A stretch of 64,000 bases of DNA from Sphingomonas sp. GTDB taxonomy: Bacteria; Pseudomonadota; Alphaproteobacteria; Sphingomonadales; Sphingomonadaceae. Each line of letters opens with the position of its first letter. The first letter of the stretch is position 1. The translations under genes and the position numbers were made by a program. The stretch covers positions 248,001 through 312,000 of the forward strand of contig JAFKLY010000002.1 of the NCBI GenBank assembly GCA_017304655.1, written 5' to 3'. Below are positions 11,871-21,408 of this stretch, one piece after another. The notes beneath the pieces were generated by a model, which saw only the letters and a list, made by a program, of their open reading frames with translations, ran no database searches and had not been told where the DNA came from.

Positions 11871-11920
11871 ATCAGGGTGGGGCGGTTTTGTTTTGGCTCT
11901 TTCGCATCGGTTAAGTGGAC

Positions 11921-12232
11921 ATGGAAACGCAGAATATCCGTATTCGTCTGAAGGCATTCGACCATCGCGTGCTCGACCAGGCGACCGGCGACATCGCCGA
12001 CACCGCTCGTCGTACGGGTGCTCTTATTCGCGGTCCCATTCCGCTTCCGACGCGTATCGAGAAGTTCACGGTCAACCGTGGGCCTCACATCGACAAGAAG
12101 AGCCGTGAGCAGTTCGAGGTTCGCACCTACAAGCGTATGCTTGATATCGTGCAGCCGACGCCGCAGACCGTCGACGCTCTCATGAAGCTCGATCTGGCCG
12201 CTGGCGTGAACGTCGAGATCAAGCTGGCTTGA
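11921..12232 (+). CDS. rpsJ: 30S ribosomal protein S10
   Basis: A 103-residue protein of the 30S head that doubles as NusE, the NusB partner in antitermination; nusB is also in this window (51907). The sequence [19 protein letters not shown] through RTYKRMLDI and the end VNVEIKLA is canonical. An in-frame GTG at 11915 is possible, but ATG 11921 gives the usual start. It is the first S10-operon gene and, unusually, is followed by a 307-base gap before rplC. Confidence 0.98.
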   Translation: METQNIRIRLKAFDHRVLDQATGDIADTARRTGALIRGPIPLPTRIEKFTVNRGPHIDKKSREQFEVRTYKRMLDIVQPTPQTVDALMKLDLAAGVNVEIKLA

Positions 12233-12241
12233 TCCTTCGGT

Positions 12242-12484
12242 GCCCCGGTGAAAGCCGGGGCCGCTCGCCTTTCAGGCGATTGCCCTTCAGGGCACGAGAT
12301 GGCGGCCTGAGGCCGGCATCGCGACAAAACGGATACCGCCGGGCATCCTGACCTTCGGGTCGCCCGGGCTGCGTCCTCCGTCGCTTCCTCCCGCTCGTCG
12401 GGTCAGGCAAGCATCCAGCCCGGACGGGGGAACGTATCGACACATGGGTTGGCCGCTTGGGCTCTCGGGCCTCAGGCGGTTTTT
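12242..12484 (+). promoter_or_regulatory. Row of hairpins with a terminator-like end between rpsJ and rplC
   Basis: The 307-base gap between rpsJ and rplC has no gene that I can support. It holds consecutive small hairpins: GCCCCGG/CCGGGGC (12242-12261), CGCCT/AGGCG with a TTC loop (12266-12278), TGCCC/GGGCA (12281-12294), GGCC/GGCC (12304-12314), then a compound stem CCGGGC...GACC-TTCG-GGTC-GCCCGG (12339-12367) with a UUCG tetraloop. The last stem, CCGCTTGGG with CCTCAGGCGG partners (12453-12479), is followed by five T, like an attenuator, 56 bases before rplC. Function is inference. Confidence 0.5.
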
Positions 12485-12539
12485 CGTTGGATAAGCCCCT
12501 GCCTTGAAAAAGCATGGGCCTCTATTGGAGGATTTGATC

Positions 12540-13301
12540 ATGCGTACCGGCGTGATCGCGAAAAAAGTGGGCATGACCCGCCTGTTCCAGGATGACGGAC
12601 GCCACGTGCCCGTCACCGTCCTGGCGCTCGAAGGCAATCAGGTCATTGCTCGTCGCGAAATGGATCGTGACGGCTATGTAGCCGTTCAGCTTGGCGCTGG
12701 CGTTGCCAAGGCGAAGAATGTCGCCAAGCCGCAGCGCGAGCATTTCGCCAAGGCCGAAGTGGAGCCCAAGGCGCAAGTCGTCGAGTTCCGCGTGTCCGAG
12801 GATGCCCTGCTTGATGTTGGCGCGGAAATCGCCGCCGATCATTTCATTGCGGGTCAGCTCGTCGACGTGACCGGTCACACGCAGGGCAAGGGCTTTGCCG
12901 GTGCCATGAAGCGCTGGGGCTTCGGCGGTATGCGCGCCACGCACGGCGTGTCGATCAGCCACCGTGCCCACGGCTCGACCGGTAACCGTCAGGATCCGGG
13001 TCGCGTGTTCAAGAACAAGAAGATGGCCGGCCACATGGGCGACCGTCAGCGCACCCAGCAGAATCTCGAGATCGTCCGCACGGACGTCGAGCGCGGCCTC
13101 CTCTTCGTCAAGGGCAGCGTCCCTGGCTCGAAGGGCACCTGGCTGCTCGTCAAGGATGCCGTGAAGGTGTCCCGTCCGGCTGATGCGCCGTATCCGGCCA
13201 GCATCAAGTCGGCCGCCAACAGCAACATTGCCGATGCTCCGGCCGAGACGCCCGCCGAGGACGTCGCGGCGCCTGAGGCGACCGAAGGCCAGGAGGGCTA
13301 A
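12540..13301 (+). CDS. rplC: 50S ribosomal protein L3
   Basis: A 253-residue early-assembly 23S rRNA-binding protein reaching toward the peptidyl transferase centre. It begins [16 protein letters not shown] and includes the family loop [15 protein letters not shown] and [18 protein letters not shown]. It is about 40 residues longer than the E. coli protein because of an acidic, Ala/Glu/Pro-rich tail (from about residue 225), likely disordered. A GGAGG site 7 bases before ATG 12540 decides the start over an in-frame ATG upstream. Confidence 0.97.
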   Translation: MRTGVIAKKVGMTRLFQDDGRHVPVTVLALEGNQVIARREMDRDGYVAVQLGAGVAKAKNVAKPQREHFAKAEVEPKAQVVEFRVSEDALLDVGAEIAADHFIAGQLVDVTGHTQGKGFAGAMKRWGFGGMRATHGVSISHRAHGSTGNRQDPGRVFKNKKMAGHMGDRQRTQQNLEIVRTDVERGLLFVKGSVPGSKGTWLLVKDAVKVSRPADAPYPASIKSAANSNIADAPAETPAEDVAAPEATEGQEG

Positions 13302-13304
13302 GTC

Positions 13305-13931
13305 ATGAAGGTCAAGGTTCTCACCCTCGACGGCGGCAAGTCGTCCGGCGACGTCGATCTGAACGACGACGTGTTCGGCCTCGAGCCGCGCGCCGACATT
13401 CTGCACCGCGTCGTCACCTGGCAGCTCGAGAAGCGTCGCGCGCCGGCATCGGCCACCCGCGAGCGCTCGGACGTTGCCCGCACCGGCAAGAAGTTCGGTC
13501 GCCAGAAGGGCGGCGGTACGGCTCGTCACGGCGATCGCCGCGCCCCGATCTTCATCGGCGGTGGTAAGGCGCACGGTCAGCGTGCCCGCACCTTCGGTCA
13601 CGATCTCAACAAGAAGGTTCGCGCCCTCGGCCTGAAAATGGCCCTCTCGGCCAAGGCCAAGAGCGGCGCGATCACCGTCCTCGACAATCTCGATGTCAAG
13701 GAAGGCAAGACCAAGGAGCTGGTGGCTCATCTCGCCAAGCTCAATCTCGGCAAGGCGCTGTTCATCGACGGCGAGGCGATCAACGTCTCGTTCGCCCGTG
13801 CCTCGTCGAACATCGTCGGCGTGGATGTGCTCCCGGCCATCGGCGCCAATGTTTACGACATCCTGCGTGCGGACAGCCTCGTGCTCACCCGCGCCGCGGT
13901 TGAAAAGCTGGAGGCGCGCTTCAATGGCTAA
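13305..13931 (+). CDS. rplD: 50S ribosomal protein L4
   Basis: A 208-residue 23S rRNA-binding protein lining the exit tunnel, and in gammaproteobacteria the repressor of the S10 operon. The extended loop is visible as [22 protein letters not shown], followed by [13 protein letters not shown]. Length is normal. It starts 3 bases after rplC stops, and its stop overlaps the rplW start by 8 bases, so translation of the two is linked. If L4 also regulates here, the hairpin row before rplC is the natural place to look. Confidence 0.97.
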   Translation: MKVKVLTLDGGKSSGDVDLNDDVFGLEPRADILHRVVTWQLEKRRAPASATRERSDVARTGKKFGRQKGGGTARHGDRRAPIFIGGGKAHGQRARTFGHDLNKKVRALGLKMALSAKAKSGAITVLDNLDVKEGKTKELVAHLAKLNLGKALFIDGEAINVSFARASSNIVGVDVLPAIGANVYDILRADSLVLTRAAVEKLEARFNG

Positions 13932-14238
13932 GAAGCAGGTAGCAGCGGTGGCGACGCGTCATTACGACGTGATCCTCGCCCCGCACATCACCGAGAAGGC
14001 GACGCTGGTCTCCGAACACAACGCGGTTGTGTTCAAGGTCGCGGGCGATGCCTCCAAGCCGGAGATCAAGGCCGCGGTCGAGGCGCTGTTCGGCGTCAAC
14101 GTCAAGTCGGTCAACACGATCGTCCAGAAGGGCAAGACCAAGCGCTGGAAGGGCAAGCCCTATACGCGCTCGGACGTGAAGAAGGCTATCGTGACCCTGG
14201 CCGAAGGCCAGTCGATCGACGTCACCACGGGCATTTGA
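13924..14238 (+). CDS. rplW: 50S ribosomal protein L23
   Basis: A 104-residue 23S rRNA-binding protein at the tunnel exit, docking site for trigger factor and SRP. It starts [20 protein letters not shown] and shows the family pattern [30 protein letters not shown] and [20 protein letters not shown]. The ATG at 13924 lies inside the rplD end, which is usual in this operon. The N-terminus has about 8 residues more than the E. coli protein. Confidence 0.96.
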   Translation: MAKKQVAAVATRHYDVILAPHITEKATLVSEHNAVVFKVAGDASKPEIKAAVEALFGVNVKSVNTIVQKGKTKRWKGKPYTRSDVKKAIVTLAEGQSIDVTTGI

Positions 14239-14252
14239 GGGCGGACTGAACA

Positions 14253-15089
14253 ATGGCACTCAAGCATTATAACCCGACGAGCCCGGCCCAGCGCGGCCTG
14301 ATCCTCGTCGATCGCTCCGCGCTCCACAAGGGCAAGCCCGTCAAGGCGCTGACCGAAGGCAAGCGCAAGACCGGCGGCCGCAACAACAAGGGCCATGTGA
14401 CCTCGCGCGGCATCGCCGGTGGTCACAAGCAGCGCTATCGCATCATCGACTTCAAGCGTCGCAAGTGGGACGTGGAAGCGACGGTCGAGCGTCTGGAATA
14501 TGACCCCAACCGCTCCGCCTTCATTGCGCTCGTGACCTACACGGACGGCGAGCAGGCCTATATCATCGCGCCGCAGCGTCTTGCCGCGGGCGACAAGGTG
14601 ATCGCCGGCAAGAAGACCGACGTGAAGCCGGGCAACGCGATGGAACTGGGTCAGATGCCGGTCGGCACGATCATCCACAACATCGAGATGAAGCCGGGCA
14701 AGGGCGCGCAGATCGCCCGTTCGGCCGGCACCTACGCACAGCTCGTCGGTCGCGACCGCGGCATGGTGATCGTGCGTCTGGGCTCGGGCGAGCAGCGCTA
14801 CATCCGCTCGGACTGCATGGCGACTGTCGGTGCGGTGTCCAACCCGGACAACGCGAACCAGAACCTCGCCAAGGCCGGCCGCAACCGCTGGCTGGGCCGG
14901 CGCCCGCTGACGCGCGGCGTCGCCAAGAACCCGGTCGACCACCCGCATGGCGGTGGTGAAGGCCGGACCTCGGGCGGCCGTCATCCGGTTACCCCGTGGG
15001 GCAAGCCGACCAAGGGTGCCCGCACCCGTCACAACAAGTCGACCGACAAGATGATCATCCGGTCGCGTCACGCCAAGAAGAAGAGGTAA
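14253..15089 (+). CDS. rplB: 50S ribosomal protein L2
   Basis: A 278-residue primary 23S rRNA-binding protein needed for subunit association and peptidyl transfer. It starts [17 protein letters not shown] and contains the conserved [19 protein letters not shown] region and the C-terminal [19 protein letters not shown] loop with its essential histidine. Length and ending (SRHAKKKR) are typical. It sits between rplW (15-base gap) and rpsS (3-base gap). Confidence 0.98.
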   Translation: MALKHYNPTSPAQRGLILVDRSALHKGKPVKALTEGKRKTGGRNNKGHVTSRGIAGGHKQRYRIIDFKRRKWDVEATVERLEYDPNRSAFIALVTYTDGEQAYIIAPQRLAAGDKVIAGKKTDVKPGNAMELGQMPVGTIIHNIEMKPGKGAQIARSAGTYAQLVGRDRGMVIVRLGSGEQRYIRSDCMATVGAVSNPDNANQNLAKAGRNRWLGRRPLTRGVAKNPVDHPHGGGEGRTSGGRHPVTPWGKPTKGARTRHNKSTDKMIIRSRHAKKKR

Positions 15090-15092
15090 GCG

Positions 15093-15371
15093 ATGGCTCG
15101 CTCCGTCTGGAAAGGTCCCTTCGTGGACCTGCATCTGCTCAAGAAGGCAGAGACCGCGCAGGAGAATTCTGGCCGTGGCGGTCCGATCAAGACCTGGTCG
15201 CGTCGCTCCACCATTCTTCCGCAGTTCGTTGGCCTGACGTTCAACGTCTACAACGGCAAGAAGTTCGTCCCCGTCTCGATCAACGAGGACATGGTCGGCA
15301 TGAAGCTGGGTGAGTTTGCGCCGACGCGCTACTTCCCCGGTCACGCCGCTGACAAGAAGGGCAAGCGCTAA
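15093..15371 (+). CDS. rpsS: 30S ribosomal protein S19
   Basis: A 92-residue protein of the 30S head that contacts S13 and the P-site t[21 protein letters not shown] opens the protein and the signature [17 protein letters not shown] and [20 protein letters not shown] closes it. Its stop codon shares a base with the rplV start (TAATG), so translation is probably coupled. Confidence 0.98.
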   Translation: MARSVWKGPFVDLHLLKKAETAQENSGRGGPIKTWSRRSTILPQFVGLTFNVYNGKKFVPVSINEDMVGMKLGEFAPTRYFPGHAADKKGKR

Positions 15372-15751
15372 TGGGCAAGGCAAAGGCTCCCCGCCGCGTC
15401 GCCGGCAATGAGGCGCTCGCCGTCGGCACGCAGATCCGCGGTTCGGCCCAGAAGCTGAACCTGGTCGCGGCGCTCATCCGTGGCCGCAAGGTCGAGGATG
15501 CGCTCAATGTGCTCGCTTTCTCCAAGCGCGCCATGGCCGTGGACGTCCGCAAGGTGCTCGCCAGCGCGATCGCCAATGCGGAGAACAACCACAATCTCGA
15601 CGTCGACGCGCTCGTCGTCGCCGAGGCGTCGGTTGGCAAGTCGTTCACGATGAAGCGCTTCCACGCGCGCGGTCGCGGCAAGTCGACCCGCATCCTGAAG
15701 CCGTTCAGCCGCGTGCGCATCGTCGTTCGCGAGCAGACTGAGGAGGCCTGA
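15371..15751 (+). CDS. rplV: 50S ribosomal protein L22
   Basis: A 126-residue protein with an extended loop reaching into the exit tunnel, near the macrolide site. Canonical parts include [38 protein letters not shown] and the loop [21 protein letters not shown]. It is somewhat longer at the N-terminus than the E. coli protein, as in other alphaproteobacteria. The start overlaps the rpsS stop by one base. Confidence 0.97.
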   Translation: MGKAKAPRRVAGNEALAVGTQIRGSAQKLNLVAALIRGRKVEDALNVLAFSKRAMAVDVRKVLASAIANAENNHNLDVDALVVAEASVGKSFTMKRFHARGRGKSTRILKPFSRVRIVVREQTEEA

Positions 15752-15754
15752 TCC

Positions 15755-16450
15755 ATGGGTCACAAGAGCAATCCGATCGGTCTGCGCCTGCAGATCAACC
15801 GCACCTGGGACAGCCGCTGGTATGCGGAAGGCCAGGATTATGGTCGCCTGCTGCTTGAGGATCTCAAGATCCGCAAGTTCGTGATGAAGGCGCTGCCGCA
15901 GGCCGCGATCTCCAAGGTGGTCATCGAGCGTCCGGCCAAGCTGTGCCGCGTCTCGATCTACGCTGCCCGTCCCGGTGTCATCATCGGCAAGAAGGGTGCG
16001 GATATCGAGAAGCTGCGCAAGAAGCTCGGCGAGATGACCTCCAGCGACGTGAGCCTGAACATCGTCGAGATCCGCAAGCCGGAAATCGACTCCAAGCTCG
16101 TCGCGCAGGGCGTCGCCGATCAGCTCGAGCGCCGCATCGCCTTCCGTCGCGCCATGAAGCGCGCGGTGCAGTCCGCGCTGCGTCTGGGTGCCGAGGGCAT
16201 CAAGATCACCTGCGGCGGCCGTCTGGGTGGCGCGGAAATCGCGCGTACCGAGTGGTATCGCGAAGGCCGCGTTCCGCTGCACACGCTGCGCGCGAATGTC
16301 GATTATGCCGAGGCCGAGGCGCACACCGCCTATGGCGTCTGCGGTATCAAGGTCTGGATCTTCAAGGGCGAGATTCTCGGCCACGATCCGCTCGCGACCG
16401 ACCGGCTCATGCTGGAGGCTCAGACCTCCGGCGTGCGTCCGGCGCGCTGA
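15755..16450 (+). CDS. rpsC: 30S ribosomal protein S3
   Basis: A 231-residue protein at the mRNA entry tunnel, part of the ribosomal helicase. It starts [22 protein letters not shown], has the KH-domain GxxG as [15 protein letters not shown], and the C-terminal domain pattern [20 protein letters not shown] and [13 protein letters not shown]. Length is normal. It lies 3 bases after rplV and 24 before rplP. Confidence 0.98.
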   Translation: MGHKSNPIGLRLQINRTWDSRWYAEGQDYGRLLLEDLKIRKFVMKALPQAAISKVVIERPAKLCRVSIYAARPGVIIGKKGADIEKLRKKLGEMTSSDVSLNIVEIRKPEIDSKLVAQGVADQLERRIAFRRAMKRAVQSALRLGAEGIKITCGGRLGGAEIARTEWYREGRVPLHTLRANVDYAEAEAHTAYGVCGIKVWIFKGEILGHDPLATDRLMLEAQTSGVRPAR

Positions 16451-16474
16451 GAATTGAGAGCAAGGTAGAGCATC

Positions 16475-16906
16475 ATGCTGCAACCGAAGAAAACCAAGTT
16501 CCGCAAGACCTTCAAGGGTCGCATCAAGGGCGATGCCAAGGGCGGAACCGATCTCAACTTCGGCTCCTATGGCCTCAAGGCCATGGAGCCCGAGCGGGTC
16601 ACCGCGCGCCAGATCGAGGCGGCTCGCCGCGCGATCACGCGTCACATCCGTCGTCAGGGTCGTCTCTGGATCCGCGTCTTCCCGGACGTGCCGGTCTCCA
16701 AGAAGCCGGCCGAAGTTCGTCAGGGCAAGGGCAAGGGTTCGGTCGAATATTGGGCGGCCCGCGTGAAGCCCGGCCGCATCCTGTTCGAGCTGGACGGCGT
16801 GCCCGGCCCGCTCGCCGCAGAGGCTTTCTCGCGCGCTGCGATGAAGCTGCCGATCAAGACCAAGGTGGTGGCGCGTCTCGGCGACACCTCGCATCTGGGA
16901 GCGTGA
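16475..16906 (+). CDS. rplP: 50S ribosomal protein L16
   Basis: A 143-residue protein that helps position the A-site tRNA. It starts [19 protein letters not shown] and has the conserved [24 protein letters not shown] and [23 protein letters not shown]-like regions. It also keeps the arginine in GRILFEL. The stop is 5 bases before rpmC. Confidence 0.98.
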   Translation: MLQPKKTKFRKTFKGRIKGDAKGGTDLNFGSYGLKAMEPERVTARQIEAARRAITRHIRRQGRLWIRVFPDVPVSKKPAEVRQGKGKGSVEYWAARVKPGRILFELDGVPGPLAAEAFSRAAMKLPIKTKVVARLGDTSHLGA

Positions 16907-16911
16907 GCGAC

Positions 16912-17118
16912 ATGACCAAGATCGCTGACTTCAACGCCAAGACCGACGACGAGCTGTCGACGCAGCTTGGCGAGCTCAAGCGCGAGCAGTTCAACCTGCG
17001 CTTCCAGGCTGCGACCAACCAGCTCGAGAAGCCGAGCCGCATGCGCGAAGTGCGCCGCGACATCGCCCGTATCAAGACCTTGCAGACCCAGCGCGCCAGC
17101 GCTGCGGCTGCGAAGTAA
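16912..17118 (+). CDS. rpmC: 50S ribosomal protein L29
   Basis: A 68-residue helical protein at the tunnel exit, next to L23. The family pattern is visible: [20 protein letters not shown], followed by [21 protein letters not shown]. The ATG at 16912 follows the rplP stop closely. The short Ala-rich tail is common in alphaproteobacteria. Confidence 0.96.
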   Translation: MTKIADFNAKTDDELSTQLGELKREQFNLRFQAATNQLEKPSRMREVRRDIARIKTLQTQRASAAAAK

Positions 17119-17132
17119 GGAAGGAACGTACC

Positions 17133-17396
17133 ATGCCCAAGCGCGTGCTGACGGGAACGGTGGTTTCCGACAAGGGTGACAAGACGGTGGTCGTGAAGGT
17201 GGAGCGCAAGGTCAAGCATGCGCTCTACGGCAAGATCATCCGCCGCTCGAAGAAGTACCACGCCCATGACGAGGCCAATGCCTATCATGAAGGCGAGACG
17301 GTTCGCATCGAGGAGACCGCTCCGATCTCCAAGCTGAAGACCTGGAAGGTCATCGAGCGTGTCGACACGCACAAGTCGCCCGAAACGGCGGCCTGA
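17133..17396 (+). CDS. rpsQ: 30S ribosomal protein S17
   Basis: An 87-residue primary 16S rRNA-binding protein with an OB fold. [32 protein letters not shown] and [17 protein letters not shown]-like elements (here [21 protein letters not shown]) are present. It is the last S10-operon gene. A 77-base gap to rplN has no terminator, so the spc operon may be read through from here. Confidence 0.97.
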   Translation: MPKRVLTGTVVSDKGDKTVVVKVERKVKHALYGKIIRRSKKYHAHDEANAYHEGETVRIEETAPISKLKTWKVIERVDTHKSPETAA

Positions 17397-17473
17397 GCGG
17401 ACCTGGCAAGAGATTAACGGAACTACCGGGCCAGAACTGGACCCGGCAAGCCAATTGAGAAGGAACCGGATCG

Positions 17474-17842
17474 ATGATCCAGATGCAATCCAATCTTGAT
17501 GTCGCTGACAACAGCGGCGCCAAGCGCGTCCAGTGCATCAAGGTGCTCGGCGGCTCGAAGCGTCGCTTTGCCAGCGTTGGCGACATCATCGTCGTCTCCG
17601 TGAAGGACGCCGCGCCCCGTGGTCGCGTCAAGAAGGGTGACGTTCACCGCGCCGTGATCGTGCGCACCGCCAAGGACGTGCGTCGTCCCGACGGCAGCGT
17701 GATCCGCTTCGATGGCAACGCCGCCGTGCTGGTCAACAAGAATGCGGAGCCGATCGGCACCCGTATCTTTGGCCCCGTGGTCCGCGAGCTGCGCGCGAAG
17801 AACTTCATGAAGATCATTTCGCTCGCGCCGGAGGTGCTGTGA
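17474..17842 (+). CDS. rplN: 50S ribosomal protein L14
   Basis: A 122-residue protein at the subunit interface, contacting 16S rRNA, and the target of the silencing factor RsfS. It starts [33 protein letters not shown] and ends [12 protein letters not shown], both canonical. Length is exactly that of the family. It opens the spc series; its stop overlaps the rplX start (TGATG). Confidence 0.98.
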   Translation: MIQMQSNLDVADNSGAKRVQCIKVLGGSKRRFASVGDIIVVSVKDAAPRGRVKKGDVHRAVIVRTAKDVRRPDGSVIRFDGNAAVLVNKNAEPIGTRIFGPVVRELRAKNFMKIISLAPEVL

Positions 17843-18153
17843 TGAGCGCTGCCCGTATCAAGAAGGGTGACACGGTCGTCGTGCTCGCCGGCAAGGACAA
17901 GGGTCGCACCGGCACGGTCGCCCAGGTTCTGCCGAAGGAAGACAAGGTGATCGTCGAGGGCGTCAACGTCCACGCGCGTCACCGCAAGCCCGACCAGGCG
18001 AACCCGCAGGGCGGCATCGAGCGCAAGGCTGCGCCGCTGCACGTCTCCAACGTTGCGATTGCCACCAAGGACGGCACGGCCACGCGCGTGCGCTTCGAGG
18101 AGCGTGACGGCAAGAAGGTCCGCGTCGCCGTGAAGACCGGGGAGGTCATCTAA
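17842..18153 (+). CDS. rplX: 50S ribosomal protein L24
   Basis: A 103-residue assembly-initiating 23S rRNA-binding protein with a KOW motif: [19 protein letters not shown]. The middle region [19 protein letters not shown] is typical. ATG 17842 overlaps the rplN stop, and its own stop overlaps the rplE start (TAATG), so three genes are linked by start-stop overlaps. Confidence 0.97.
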   Translation: MSAARIKKGDTVVVLAGKDKGRTGTVAQVLPKEDKVIVEGVNVHARHRKPDQANPQGGIERKAAPLHVSNVAIATKDGTATRVRFEERDGKKVRVAVKTGEVI

Positions 18154-18728
18154 TGGCTGACAAGTATATCCCGCGCTCCAAGAAGCTCTATGACGAGACC
18201 ATCGCCAAGGCGATGACCGAGAAGTTCGGTTACAAGAACGTCATGGAAGTGCCCAAGATCGAGAAGATCGTTCTCAACATGGGCGTCGGCGAAGCGACCC
18301 AGGACAAGAAGAAGGTCACGCAGGCCGCCGAGGAAATGGAGCTGATCGCCGGTCAGAAGCCGGTGATCACCAAGGCCAAGAAGTCGATCGCGCAGTTCAA
18401 GCTGCGTGAAGGCATGCCGATCGGCGCGAAGGTGACCCTGCGTCGCGAGCGCATGTACGAGTTCCTCGATCGCCTCGTGACGATCGCGATGCCCCGCATC
18501 CGCGACTTCCGTGGCCTCAACCCCAAGTCTTTCGACGGTCGCGGCAACTATGCCTTCGGCCTCAAGGAGCAGCTGATCTTCCCTGAGATCAGCTACGACA
18601 AGGTCGACAAGATCCGGGGTATGGACATCATCGTGACCACCACGGCCAAGACGGACGATGAAGCGCGCGAACTGCTGCGCCTCTTCGGTTTCCCGTTCCC
18701 CGCCGAGGCGGAAAAAGAGGCCGCCTGA
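18153..18728 (+). CDS. rplE: 50S ribosomal protein L5
   Basis: A 191-residue 5S rRNA-binding protein that contacts the P-site tRNA. Conserved regions: [40 protein letters not shown] and [18 protein letters not shown]. It is about ten residues longer than in E. coli at each end, as in other alphaproteobacteria. A 41-base gap leads to rpsN. Confidence 0.98.
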   Translation: MADKYIPRSKKLYDETIAKAMTEKFGYKNVMEVPKIEKIVLNMGVGEATQDKKKVTQAAEEMELIAGQKPVITKAKKSIAQFKLREGMPIGAKVTLRRERMYEFLDRLVTIAMPRIRDFRGLNPKSFDGRGNYAFGLKEQLIFPEISYDKVDKIRGMDIIVTTTAKTDDEARELLRLFGFPFPAEAEKEAA

Positions 18729-18769
18729 TCGTGGCCGGACGCAATTTTTAAGGAAGAGAGCTTAAGTCC

Positions 18770-19075
18770 ATGGCGAAACTGAGTTCGATCAACAAGAACG
18801 AGCGCCGCAAGAAGCTGGTGAAGAAATACGCCGGCAAGTATGCGAAGCTCAAGGCGATCGCGAATGACAAGTCCCTCGACGATACCGAGCGACTGATTGC
18901 GCGCCTCAAGCTGGCGGAAATCCCCCGCAACGGCAACCCGACCCGCGTGCGTAACCGCTGCGAGCTGACGGGTCGTCCGCGCGCTTATTATCGCAAGTTC
19001 CGGCTTTGCCGTGTCCAGCTTCGCGATCTGGCCAACAAGGGCCTGATCCCGGGCGTCACCAAGTCGAGCTGGTAA
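18770..19075 (+). CDS. rpsN: 30S ribosomal protein S14
   Basis: A 101-residue long form of S14 that lacks the zinc-binding CxxC pairs (only RCELTGR and RLCRV cysteines remain), that is, the C-minus type usual in proteobacteria. The end [11 protein letters not shown] is canonical. It helps build the 30S head with S3 and S10. An AAGGAAGAGAGC ribosome region precedes ATG 18770. Confidence 0.97.
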   Translation: MAKLSSINKNERRKKLVKKYAGKYAKLKAIANDKSLDDTERLIARLKLAEIPRNGNPTRVRNRCELTGRPRAYYRKFRLCRVQLRDLANKGLIPGVTKSSW

Positions 19076-19087
19076 GGAATCAAAGCG

Positions 19088-19483
19088 ATGGCATTGACCG
19101 ATCCTCTGGGTGATCTGCTCACCCGCATCCGCAACGGACAGCGCGCCCGCAAGGACAGCGTTGTGTCTCCGGCCAGCAAGCTGCGTGCCCGCGTTCTCGA
19201 CGTGCTGCAGCGTGAAGGCTACATCCGTGGCTATTCGGAAGAAGCGCTGGGCGACCATCCGGGCCTGCGCATCGAACTGAAATATTTCGAGGGCGAGCCG
19301 GCGATCAAGCATGTCGCCCGCGTCTCGAAGCCGGGCCGCCGCGTCTATTCGGGCTCCAAGGAGCTGCCGATCGTGCGTAATGGCCTGGGTATCACCATCG
19401 TCTCGACGCCTCGCGGCGTGCTCTCGGATACCGAAGCGCGCGCCCAGAACGTCGGCGGCGAAGTGCTGGCGGAGGTGTTCTGA
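19088..19483 (+). CDS. rpsH: 30S ribosomal protein S8
   Basis: A 131-residue primary 16S rRNA-binding protein and, in E. coli, the repressor of the spc operon. It starts [22 protein letters not shown] and has the family signature [26 protein letters not shown] at the end. Its stop overlaps the rplF start (TGATG). An S8 operator is not obvious near rplE by eye. Confidence 0.97.
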   Translation: MALTDPLGDLLTRIRNGQRARKDSVVSPASKLRARVLDVLQREGYIRGYSEEALGDHPGLRIELKYFEGEPAIKHVARVSKPGRRVYSGSKELPIVRNGLGITIVSTPRGVLSDTEARAQNVGGEVLAEVF

Positions 19484-20016
19484 TGAGCCGCATTGGCAAA
19501 AAGCCGGTCACGATCCCCTCGGGTGTGACCGCGACCATCGAGGGCGGCCAGCTCTCCGTGAAAGGCCCGAAGGGCACGCTCGCGCTGCAGATGCGTGACG
19601 AGATCAGCTATGAGCTGCAGGACGGCGCCATCTCGGTACAGCCGGCCAACGCCACCAAGGCGGCTCGCGCGTTCTGGGGCATGCAGCGCACTCTGGTGCA
19701 GAACCTGATCACCGGCGTGACCGAGGGCTTCTCCAAGAAGCTGCTCATCACCGGCGTGGGCTATCGTGCCAACGCGCAAGGCAAGACGCTCAAGCTGCAG
19801 CTCGGCTACAGCCATGATGTCGATTTCCCGGTGCCCGAGGGCATCGAGATCAAGACCCCGGACAACACGACGGTCGAGATCAGTGGTATCGACAAGCAGA
19901 AGGTGGGGCAGGTCGCCGCCGAAATCCGCCGCTGGCGCAAGCCCGAGCCCTACAAGGGCAAGGGTATCAAGTACGACGGCGAGTTTATCTTCCGCAAAGA
20001 AGGCAAGAAGAAGTAA
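19483..20016 (+). CDS. rplF: 50S ribosomal protein L6
   Basis: A 177-residue protein of the sarcin-ricin region, two repeated domains. It starts [15 protein letters not shown]; the second domain carries [21 protein letters not shown] and the C-terminal [23 protein letters not shown]. Length is exactly that of the family. It is translationally coupled to rpsH. Confidence 0.98.
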   Translation: MSRIGKKPVTIPSGVTATIEGGQLSVKGPKGTLALQMRDEISYELQDGAISVQPANATKAARAFWGMQRTLVQNLITGVTEGFSKKLLITGVGYRANAQGKTLKLQLGYSHDVDFPVPEGIEIKTPDNTTVEISGIDKQKVGQVAAEIRRWRKPEPYKGKGIKYDGEFIFRKEGKKK

Positions 20017-20019
20017 GCC

Positions 20020-20373
20020 ATGGCGAAACTCTCTCTCTTCGATCGGCGCGCTCGCCGCGTCCGCACCGCCATCAAGGCTCGCGCCAATGGCAAGCCGCGT
20101 CTCAGCGTGCACCGTTCCGGCCGGCACATCTATGCCCAGATCATCGACGATGCGGCCGGCAAGACCGTTGCCGCTGCCTCGACCCTGGACAAGGACGTGC
20201 GTGGTTCCACCGGCGCGACCGCTGCGGCGGCTGCCGATGTCGGCAAGCGCGTCGCCGCTGCGGCGACCAAGGCCGGCGTCACTCAGGTCGTGTTCGACCG
20301 TGGTGGCTTCCTCTTTCATGGCCGCGTGAAGGCGCTGGCCGATGCCGCCCGTGAGGGCGGACTGGAGTTCTGA
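20020..20373 (+). CDS. rplR: 50S ribosomal protein L18
   Basis: A 117-residue 5S rRNA-binding protein. The basic N-terminus [35 protein letters not shown] and the end [26 protein letters not shown] are canonical. It follows rplF by 3 bases and precedes rpsE by 2. Confidence 0.98.
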   Translation: MAKLSLFDRRARRVRTAIKARANGKPRLSVHRSGRHIYAQIIDDAAGKTVAAASTLDKDVRGSTGATAAAAADVGKRVAAAATKAGVTQVVFDRGGFLFHGRVKALADAAREGGLEF

Positions 20374-20375
20374 GC

Positions 20376-21089
20376 ATGGCAGACGAAACCGAAATCCAGA
20401 CCGCTGCTGTCGCCGTCGAGGCCGAAGCTCCCGCAGCCGAGGGCGAAGCCCGTCGCGGCCGTGGTGGCCGTGGCCGGGGCGGCGAGCGCGGTGAGCGTGG
20501 CGGCCGTGGCCGTCGCGACGACCGTCGCGGCCGTGGTGGTGACGAGGAAGGCGGCGAGGAATTCGTCGAGAAGCTCGTCCATATCAACCGCGTTTCCAAG
20601 ACGGTGAAGGGCGGCAAGCGCTTCGGCTTCGCAGCGCTCGTCGTCGTGGGCGATGGCAAGGGCCGTGCCGGCTTCGGCCATGGCAAGGCACGCGAAGTGC
20701 CCGAGGCGATCAGCAAGGCGACCGCGGCGGCCAAGAAGGTCATGATCCGCGTTCCGCTGAAGGAAGGCCGCACCCTGCATCATGATGGCCTCGGTCATTT
20801 CGGTGCCGGCAAGGTGACCCTGCGTTCGGCTCCGGCCGGTACGGGCATCATCGCCGGCGGCCCGATGCGCGCCGTCTTCGAGAGCCTGGGCGTGGCGGAC
20901 GTGGTGACCAAGTCGGTCGGTACGTCGAACCCCTACAACATGATCCGGGCGACGTTCGCGGCTCTCAAGGAGCAGACCAGCCCCAAGTCGGTGGCGCAGC
21001 GTCGTGGCAAGAAGGTCGCTGACCTGCTTCGTCGTGGTGGCGCCTCGGCCGAGGCCGCCGCGGCTGACGCCGAAGCGATTGCGGAGTAA
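20376..21089 (+). CDS. rpsE: 30S ribosomal protein S5 with Arg/Gly-rich N-terminal extension
   Basis: A 237-residue S5, against about 166 in E. coli. The core is canonical: [41 protein letters not shown], the C-terminal domain [19 protein letters not shown] and the spectinomycin-loop region around [12 protein letters not shown]. Before the core lies an extension of about 60 residues: an Ala/Glu-rich part and then a run dominated by Arg, Gly and Asp with many RGG, GRG and RGR units (residues 26-55). A C-terminal Ala/Glu tail is also long. The extension is likely disordered and may touch mRNA or rRNA; this is inference. Confidence 0.97.
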   Translation: MADETEIQTAAVAVEAEAPAAEGEARRGRGGRGRGGERGERGGRGRRDDRRGRGGDEEGGEEFVEKLVHINRVSKTVKGGKRFGFAALVVVGDGKGRAGFGHGKAREVPEAISKATAAAKKVMIRVPLKEGRTLHHDGLGHFGAGKVTLRSAPAGTGIIAGGPMRAVFESLGVADVVTKSVGTSNPYNMIRATFAALKEQTSPKSVAQRRGKKVADLLRRGGASAEAAAADAEAIAE

Positions 21090-21094
21090 CTGAC

Positions 21095-21274
21095 ATGGCG
21101 AAGATCAAGCTGAAGCAGATCGGTTCGCCGATCCGCCGCCCCGAGGCCCAGAAGAAGATTCTGATCGGTCTCGGCCTGGGCAAAATGCACCGCGTCGTCG
21201 AGCTGGAAGACACCGCCGAAGTGCGCGGTGCCGTCCGCAAGCTGCCGCATCTGGTGCAGGTGGTCGAGGGCTGA
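21095..21274 (+). CDS. rpmD: 50S ribosomal protein L30
   Basis: A 59-residue protein with the family pattern [37 protein letters not shown] and [18 protein letters not shown] 21095 lies 5 bases after rpsE stops. It is the last gene before a strong intrinsic terminator that interrupts the spc operon. Confidence 0.97.
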   Translation: MAKIKLKQIGSPIRRPEAQKKILIGLGLGKMHRVVELEDTAEVRGAVRKLPHLVQVVEG

Positions 21275-21299
21275 AGCCCTCAACCCTGACGAATTTCCG

Positions 21300-21331
21300 C
21301 GAAAGAGGGGGCAACCCCTCTTTCGTTTTTT
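21300..21331 (+). terminator. Perfect intrinsic terminator inside the spc operon
   Basis: CGAAAGAGGGG (21300-21310), a four-base GCAA loop, and CCCCTCTTTCG (21315-21325) form an 11-base perfect stem, followed directly by six T. It lies 25 bases after rpmD and 77 before rplO. By form it is the best terminator in the window, yet it lies within what is normally one transcript. Confidence 0.85.
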
Positions 21332-21408
21332 GAGTAACGGCGCTATCGGCGCCACCCTGTTGCCCCATTTGCGGGGCTGCGCGACAAAAGCGAAAGCGAG
21401 TGCACGAC

